Positions 56,968-64,000 of a stretch of DNA of 64,000 nt are shown here, one piece after another (the stretch's first letter is position 1; every line of letters begins with the position of its first letter). The translations under genes were made by a program, and so were the position numbers. The notes under the pieces were generated by a model. The model was not told where the DNA came from. It saw nothing but the letters and a program-made list of their open reading frames with translations, and did not search any database. The DNA lies in assembly GCF_963678635.1 (NCBI RefSeq), contig NC_087062.1, positions 65,240,647-65,304,646 of the forward strand, written 5' to 3'. Source of the stretch: Symsagittifera roscoffensis (taxonomy: Eukaryota > Xenacoelomorpha > Acoela > Convolutidae).

Positions 56968-58473
56968 ATGAGGCGGAGCAGGGTACCGGTAGCTGAAAAA
57001 AGATCTACCGAGGCGAGAACAAAGTATAATTCGTCGCTACGTAAAACAACATCAATGGGTCCGAAGGTAACAAAGAAGAACTTTTCAGTTAGTATGGTCA
57101 ACACGAGGAGTACTACGGAGAACAGAGCAAAGGAAGGCACGGAAGGGGAACGAGTAGAACCCACCATCGAGATTGGACTAGAAACACCGGATCAAAGTGT
57201 GGATGAAGTGGGAAAGAAAACGACAGAGTCAACTCCGATGCCCAATGCTGAAGAACCTAATCCGAAGCCCATGGAGTTCTCACCGATAGACAACGTGGAA
57301 GACACAACAGGCAACACGCCAGAAACGGTGAAGGATGAGTCTCAAAAGAGAACGTCTTTTACTGAAAGATTGGCGATGATGGTCGGAATGAGATCGAGAG
57401 ACGCAGCAGTGGAGGAGACTAAAGCCGAGAAAAGCAAAACATTCGGAACAGTATCCACGAGAACAACAGAGACCGACCAAAATGAGGATCAGAAAAAACC
57501 GGGACCAGCGACCGACTACAGGACATCAACGGACCATGGAACAACTACTCTTGAGCTAAGCGACTTGATGGCGAAGCTAGATCAGATAGATGAGAAACTG
57601 AAGCACAGCGAAGAGGATAGAAATGTGATAAGGAAGGAAATGTGAAACAACAAACATGAGTACTTGGACAACTATTTCCATCTAGCGAGAGCAACGGAGG
57701 AAAAGCTTAGGCAGATGTCTGACAAATTAGAAACCACTGATGAAGAGCGAGACAAGAACATCAGAAAAGACATGCGAGAAATGAAGCAGCGATATGACGC
57801 AGTGAATAGCCAGTTGGGGAGTTTGGAAACGAGAATGGATACGATGAGTAGGGAACAGGCTGAGAGCTCAAGTGCAATACAGACAAAGCTAGACGCTATC
57901 TTGAGGAATTCAACACCACAAGACAGGCCAGCGGCAGAGCGGACACAAGGTAATAGAGTTGACTTCGTGGAACCACAAAGGAACAAACGACAGTCAACAC
58001 CGTTACCAGCAACCCGGGAGGCCGCGATTACGGCACCGGTGGGGGCCAGGGCTATTATAAAAAATGGAACAGCGAACACAACCAGTGGTCCAGGGGACTC
58101 CACGACTCACAACAACGTGGGAACGGATGCTATGACGATGCCATGGGAAATGATGAACAAGACGCTAGAAGCCTTCGCCACAAGGAACACCAAAAGTGAT
58201 TCAGATGGATGCATTGACACTTGGGTAGAAGTCATGAGGTTGCACTTAGAACAAGACAACTTGAACGATGAGAGGCAGGCATGCACAGCGATACTAAGCA
58301 ATCTGGAAGGCACGGCATTGAAATGCGTGGTTGCGAAGAAAGAAGAGGAACGCGACACAGCGGACAAAATCTTTGAAATATTAGAGATGACATGGACAAA
58401 CGCAGATCATGCGCTAACTGCGGGTCAGCTGATCATCATGTGGCTGATTGCACGACATACAAACAGGGCATGA
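56968..58473 (+). pseudogene. Element B gag, N-terminal and capsid region
   Basis: One frame interrupted by a single TGA at 57643-57645. A charged N-terminal region with coiled coils (LMAKLDQIDEKLKHSEED; EKLRQMSDKLETTDEERD) is followed by the capsid-like segment LHLEQDNLNDERQACTAIL and LEGTALKCVVAKKEEE, homologous to element A. The frame then leaves the family pattern at about 58388, where roughly 385 bp present in element A are missing. Confidence 0.8.
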
Positions 58474-58892
58474 AGAGTTTGGGATATGCACCCGATGAGG
58501 AAGATATGAGCCAGATGGAAGAACACGAGTTCTATAGTGGCTTGATCATCAAAATAGGTGCAAGATACTTCTTCTGCAACCAAGAGGGGCACTTCACGAT
58601 GGACTGTCCGTTGTTTTGGGAAGCGGTTGAGAATCAGAGTCATCCAAAACACAAGTTGACGCTAGCAGCGGTACAGAACCAGAGAAACAGACAAGGTGAA
58701 TTTGAGACGGAAAACCTAGAAAGACCAAGTGCGGAGCTACCGACGAAAACAGTGAAAGCTGTAACACAATGTAATAGTGCAATAGAGGCCACGGCAAAGA
58801 ACGCCCTAGAAATAAATTATGAGAAGGCGGCAGCGGAGGCTATCAACAAAGTGAAACTGGACCTGGCAGCGAAAGAAATAGACAACGGCTGA
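58392..58892 (+). pseudogene. Element B gag, zinc-knuckle region
   Basis: Begins in a different frame directly after the deletion. First knuckle CANCGSADHHVADC is complete (C-x2-C-x4-H-x4-C). In the second (YFFCNQEGHFTMDC) the first cysteine is replaced by tyrosine, the opposite of the damage in element A. It continues into a Lys/Glu/Ala-rich helix. Confidence 0.8.
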
Positions 58893-58915
58893 AGCAAGAA
58901 ATCGAAAGACAGAAA

Positions 58916-60199
58916 TTGAACGAAGCATCAAGTTGCTCATTAACAATACCAGAAGCTGCTGAGGGGTCGACAAAAAATGGAAACTGCAACACTGTCAAAA
59001 TGGTTACAGGAAAGCCATTTGGCATAACAAAGAATGGAGCAAGAATAATGTCAATAATCACTGTGGGCGGCCACGAAGTAACGAGAAACTTGAGCGAACC
59101 AAGTGACAAGACAATAATGCACATTGATGAGTACGCAGATTACTTGAGTTGTATAAGCCCACAAACGACTTCTACAGCATTGAGGGCACTACTCACGAGA
59201 GGGGGTAGCAAGTCGGTACGTGTTGATAACAGGTACACAGAAGCTTATGGTCCACATGAGGTGATGGTAAATAAAGATGGAATCAACATCTATACGAAAA
59301 CAATGATAACATGTGATGAAGACCTAATTGGGCAAATCTACGTGGGAAAAGAAGAGTTGAAAGTGAGATCAATTGGACACTGCGCTATGCTTGAAGAAGA
59401 TGCGATGCACATCGGGACAGAGGCAGATGTGACAGGGCACGTGCTAGACATAAGTGGCAAAAAGACTCAACTACGTGGGTTACTTGACACGGGAGCAGTC
59501 TTGAGCGTCATACCAATCGAAACTTGGGAACGAATGGGCTTCAACAAAGATGATTTGATAGATTCGAGAATACGGTTGTCAGCTGCAAACAAAGGGGCCC
59601 TGCGGGTGTTGGGCAGAACGCCGATAATAGCCCTCAATCTGGGGAAACGTAACCTGTGGATGAGCTATCTTGTGGTAGAAAACCTAGATGAGTCTGACCA
59701 ATTTATTTTAGGCAGAGACTTCATCAGGAACTTTGATGTACCGATTGATCTAAACAACGCAATGTTCAGGATCCGGAACCCGGATAGGAGGTACGCAATC
59801 AAACCGGTAAATTTAATAATGGCAAATGAAACCAAAGCACCGGTATTCTTGAGTAGGAGGGTGAGGCTAAAGGCGAAAGAGGCGGCAATCGTAAGCTTAC
59901 GAATGAAAAATTACAATGAACTAAGTGACAACAAGCAGGTATGCATAGTCCCAAATCCAAATAGTCAAAGTGCTGCTGTTTTAGCAAGATCCTTCTCGAT
60001 CACGAAGAGCGGCATCTGCGTGAGTGTCTTGTTGAATACCCTTGACATGCCAATCACGATACAGAGGGGGAGGAAACTGGGATATGCTTTACCTGTAAAA
60101 ACTCGATATGAAATGACTGAAAACCATAAACAAAATGAAGTTGTTGATTGTCCCAATCATAGGGACAAAATTTGTATCTTGAGACAATTGAATAAATAA
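58916..60199 (+). pseudogene. Element B aspartic protease and linker
   Basis: A 427-codon open frame in the +1 direction relative to the knuckles. The retropepsin active site LLDTGAVLSVIP is at about 59482-59517, followed by the flap and ILGRDFIRNFDVPIDLNN. The C-terminal linker GICVSVLLNTLDMPITIQRG is typical of the segment between protease and RT in Ty3/gypsy elements. The frame itself is intact; its continuity with gag and RT is broken. Confidence 0.85.
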
Positions 60200-62893
60200 A
60201 AGATTCATCAGGTCTTGTGAAGTCACTTAAGTCACAGACAGACGATGGACTATCGAGCTGTTCGAATTTCCCGGAACGGCCCACATTAGACGAAATACAG
60301 AGTGATAAACCGGTCCTAGCGGAAATTGAACACTTAAGAGGCAAGTTAACGGACGAACAGCTCGAAGCCATCAAGGACGTACTAGAACGGAACGAAGAGG
60401 TTTTTTCAAGACATAAGGCAGACATCGGGTGTTGTAATTTTGTTGAGCATGAAATAGAACTTGAGGAAAACGCAATACCGCACAGGGAGGGGGCGAGGCG
60501 CATGACCCCACACAAATCGGATGTGTGTAGAAAGGAGAATGAGACGCTACTAGAGTATGACATGATAGAACCATCCAAATCACCGTGGGCGTGTGGAGTA
60601 GTGATGGCCAAAAAGAAAGGCGACCAGTTGAGGTTTTGTTGTGACTTTCGATACCTGAACTCCGTCACGGTGAAGGATGCCTATCCCATACCTAGAATTG
60701 ATGAGAGTCTCTCGAAGTAGTGTGATGCAAATTTTTTTTACGACTCTTGATTTAGGCTCGGCTTTTTGGCAGGTACCACTCAGGAAGCAGGACAGGGACA
60801 AGACAGGGTTTGCCTGCGAGTTGGGTCTGTTTCAATGGAAACGGATGCCGTTTGGACTTTGCAATGCCACAGCCACGTTTCAGCGGTTGATGGCACACGC
60901 GCTGATAGGTGTGACGAAGAAGTATGGCAACCTGGTAATGTGCTACGTGGATGACGTGGTAATAGCGAAGCCAACACTGGAAGACCACATTGAGAGACTT
61001 GACGAAGTGTTTGCATGCATGAAGAGGTCGGGGCTAAAGTGTAAATCACCAAAGTGCGAGATACTCAAGGACTCAATAAAATACTTGGGCAGGATGGTAG
61101 ACAAGCACGGCATCAGACCTGATACGGACGCCGTGGAAGCAGTCCTGACCTGGAAATCACCGAAGACAGAGCACCAGTTGATGAGCTTCCTGGGTTTCGC
61201 TAACTATTATAGAGAGTTCATCAAAGGCTATGCGGACAAGGTATACCCGATGCAAAACTTAATGAGACACAAGGGCAAGAAGTTCACGTGGAACAACGCA
61301 GCAGAAGAGTCATTCCAGAGAATAAAGAAAGAGCTATGTGAGGCACCAGTACTGGGTATGCCGACTGAGAAAAGGATGTACGTGCTGGACACGGATGCGT
61401 CGGTAGTCGCGATTTCTGGGATTCTCCACCAAGAACAAGAATGGAACGGGAAGACAGTCTTGAGACCAATAGCGTACGGAAGCAAAGTCCTAAGTGACAC
61501 GGAAATGAAGTACGGAGCACCGAAGGCAGAGATGTTCGCGGTGGTTACCTTTGTCGAGAAATATAGGGCATACCTAGGCAGCGAGCCATTCAAGCTGCGG
61601 GTCGACAACAGGGCACTAAGCTGGCTGAAGACCCACTCAATGGACCAAAGTTACATTGGGAGGTGGATAGTTCGCCTGGACGGATACAATATGATAATTG
61701 AGCATAGAACACGAGACAAACATCAAAATGCTGACAGCTTGAGCAAGAAGACGGAGTTCTACGAGAGACAAGAACAGAGGGAGGCAGATAGACCTGAGAT
61801 CAAGGATGGCTTCTCCTTCATGGACAAGGAAACGTATGACAGTCTTCCCCTCACGAGATTGTTGGACAAATCAGGCAAACCAATAGAAGATCACCCCGAG
61901 TTACCAAAGGATACTACGAAAGAAACAATCTTGAAAAAGAACCGAGGGATGCCGATAGGAATAATGCTCAATTCAAAGATCGTGAGGGAGACGCTCAAAG
62001 CAAAAGGCTACGATCTCAACCAGGTAGAGACGGGGGAAGCACAAATAGACGAAGACTTAAAGGGGTTACTCGAGAAACTAGCAGATGATAAGCCCGTGAT
62101 TCAAGAAAACTGTAAGGAGGAACCTGAGGTCACAATACTGCGAAAGAGCGGGACAGCTAGTAATAGAAATACCTCGAAGGTGACTAACCTTGATGGGAAG
62201 GAAGTGGTGCAGTCACTGGTTGAAAAGATCCAAGCCGAATTACTTGAACAGACTAGAGTTAGGAAAAAGAGAGTGGAGTTCAGGGAAGAAGCTGAATACC
62301 TGGGACTAGGTCAAGAGTCCGGGGAGCGGTCCACGTCCACCGAAGAAGAAAACACTGAAGGAGAAAATTTGTCCGGGGAGTGTGAAATGTGGGATGAGGA
62401 CTCGGAAGCGAGCAGTGACAATCAAGATAGTCTCTGCATGATATTGGCAGAAGAAAGAATTAGACACCACGACAGGGAATTACAAACAGATCCGTCCTCA
62501 GGAACCTTTAACTTGGACGTGCAGGAAATACGAGGTGGCGAAGAACTTGAAAGGATTGCAGTTTCGAGGAAGCCATTCAGGGAACTATCATGCAATTCAA
62601 ATGTGAGAACAAATCTGGTGCTAGAAGATGACATGAAGGTAGTAAAGAAGATAGTATGCGTGAAGCTGAATGACGACGTCCACAACCCTGGGGAGATGAA
62701 TGGGCAGATCATGGCGCTGAAGGAACATGTCAAGGCGAGATATAGGCTGTCGGACCTGATAAGAGCCCAGAAGAATGACAAGATGACAAGCAATCTCTCC
62801 AAATGGATCCGAACGGGGTCCAAGGAGAAAGGGGAACTTGAAGAAGACAGCTACAAGATCCTGAGCCAGTTCTACAAAGAGAGGAAAGAGTAA
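60200..62893 (+). pseudogene. Element B reverse transcriptase and RNase H, with long spacer
   Basis: 60217-60720 holds the RT fingers (FSRHKADIGCCNF, PSKSPWACGVVMAKKK, CCDFRYLNSVTVKDAYPIP). After a frameshift near 60715, 60677-62893 continues with TTLDLGSAFWQVPLRKQDRD, MPFGLCNATATFQ, the catalytic CYVDDVVIA (about 60941-60967) and SFLGFANYYREFI. RNase H follows (YVLDTDASVVAISGIL, APKAEMFAVV, FKLRVDNRALSWL, DKHQNADSLSKK to about 61755). The remaining 380 codons are a charged spacer before integrase. The YVDD and RNase H acidic residues are intact, so only the frameshift and flanking breaks disable it. Confidence 0.9.
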
Positions 62894-64000
62894 CTCTATC
62901 ACACGGCTGACGGGGTGGTAGCATGCAAGAAAAGACGAAGACAAGATACTACACAAGCACAACCTCATCATATTACCACAATTGTATCAGACAGAGGTGC
63001 TGTTCAGATCACATGACCAAATGGGGCACCAGGGGATAGAAAAAGTGCAACAAAGAATACTTCACAGGTTCGATTGGCCAGGATTGAGGAAAGCCTGTGA
63101 GAGGTGGGTGAATGCATGCCTGGCATGCTTGCAAGTGAAAGACCCAAGGAAGATGAAATTCCCACTCAAGTCGGTGGAAAGCTCGGAATTTAATGAAGTG
63201 GTGCAAATAGACCATCAGAAGATCTGTATGACGGAGTCGGGGTATAACCAGATACTGGTTATAATTGATCACTTCACAAAACTGGCAGAAGCGGTGCCGT
63301 GTCAAACAGCTTCGGCAGAGGAGACTTGTGACTACTTGATAACCCATTGGATATCAAGGTATGGTTGTCCAATGACTTTTCAGTCAGACAACGGCAAGGC
63401 CTTTGTGGGGGACTTGACTAAGGAATTAATGAAGAGGTCACACATTGCTCAAGCACACTCAACGACTTACCATCCTCAGACCAACGGGCTGGTAGAGAGA
63501 CAGAATTGAACGTTGGTGAACATGCTGAGGGTATACTGCTCTGGATACATGACGGACTGGGATAAGTATCTGCCGCAAGTCGAAGGGGCATACAACAGTA
63601 CTCAACACTCAACGACGGGAATCAGTCCATTCATGATGTTGACAGGCAAAGAGAGAGCGATGCCCCTGACGTTCTTTTACCCGGAGTATGAAGGGAACAG
63701 GACGTCGCCTCAAGCTTACGTGAAAGAAGCGATCAGGAGACAGCAGAAAATAAACGAGCTATGCAGGAGGAACACTGCGCAGGCACAAATGAGACAGCGC
63801 AAGAAAAATGATGAAAAAATTTTACAGGCGAAGCCATATGAAGTGGGCCAGTATGTGTGGGTTTTCCAGAATGTGATACCGCCCAAAGGGACGAACAAAC
63901 TACTCAAGAAATGGAGAGGACCATTCATGATAACTGAAGTACATCAACAAGGACGGTTCTACCGCTTGAGTACTGGGCGAGCAGCACATTATGAGAACCT
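62894..64000 (+). pseudogene. Element B integrase, running off the window
   Basis: The open frame 62982-63509 carries the HHCC finger (HDQMGH; CLAC) and the core with all three acidic residues (VVQIDHQKI, FQSDNGKAFVG, GLVERQN). A TGA directly follows RQN at 63507-63509. The same frame then continues to the window end (MLRVYCSGYMTDWDKYL, then KKWRGPFMITEVHQQGRFY). A frameshift at about 62940 separates it from the RT ORF. The 3' LTR lies beyond the window. Confidence 0.88.

Noticed and set aside
1-64000. CRISPR array, bacterial operon or phage features
   Set aside because: The tandem repeats found lack spacer structure, and genes are intron-bearing animal genes.

Overview
The window is animal (metazoan) nuclear DNA. 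It is AT-rich, with GT-AG introns and no prokaryotic features. The left half carries six conserved eukaryotic genes, all on the minus strand. The right half is a nest of decayed Ty3/gypsy-like LTR retrotransposons and non-LTR (LINE) fragments. The species cannot be read from the sequence. The intron repeats, the CXXC1 protein without a CXXC finger and the tight one-strand gene order would suit a fast-evolving invertebrate such as a larvacean tunicate, but that is only a guess.

Layout, 0-35 kb. A Mutator-like MITE with a 10-bp target duplication (35-374) is followed by mitochondrial ribosomal protein bL35m (1354-1779), a FAM241 membrane protein (2152-2655), SEC61 gamma (4781-4987) and CXXC1/CFP1 in two exons (5282-7626). 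Next come DENND6 in twelve exons (8194-31143) and the Rho exchange factor ECT2 in one uninterrupted frame (31833-34430). The DENND6 exon chain was rebuilt by hand: every junction is GT-AG, phases match, and the total is 2535 nt (844 codons plus stop). Its introns hold at least three dispersed repeat families, a 309-bp hAT MITE with a perfect 8-bp target duplication, a tRNA-Leu-like relic and a 5'-truncated LINE. A satellite of about 165 bp per unit (34.7-35.75 kb) ends the gene block.

Layout, 35.7-64 kb. There are four related LTRs or LTR fragments (about 35760-36649, 50045-51420, 51421-51998 and 53920-55358). Element A (minus, about 42.15-51.4 kb) keeps gag, protease and integrase remnants but has lost the whole reverse transcriptase/RNase H block, and it carries a 1.14-kb tandem duplication inside gag. 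Element B (plus, from 53920 past the window end) keeps protease, RT, RNase H and integrase but has lost about 385 bp of gag, and it is inserted into a LINE reverse transcriptase gene. Between A and the left LTR lie a decayed macrodomain-like ORF (41648-42049) and a broken reading-frame cluster of about 1,250 codons (37483-41261). That cluster encodes a protein I do not recognise, with an internal tandem domain duplication. It is the most novel item in the window.

The host genes are unrelated housekeeping functions: mitochondrial translation, ER translocation, H3K4 methylation targeting, Rab activation and cytokinesis. All six have a pyrimidine-AG splice acceptor 0-160 nt before the start codon, which fits 5'UTR introns or spliced-leader trans-splicing of an operon-like array.
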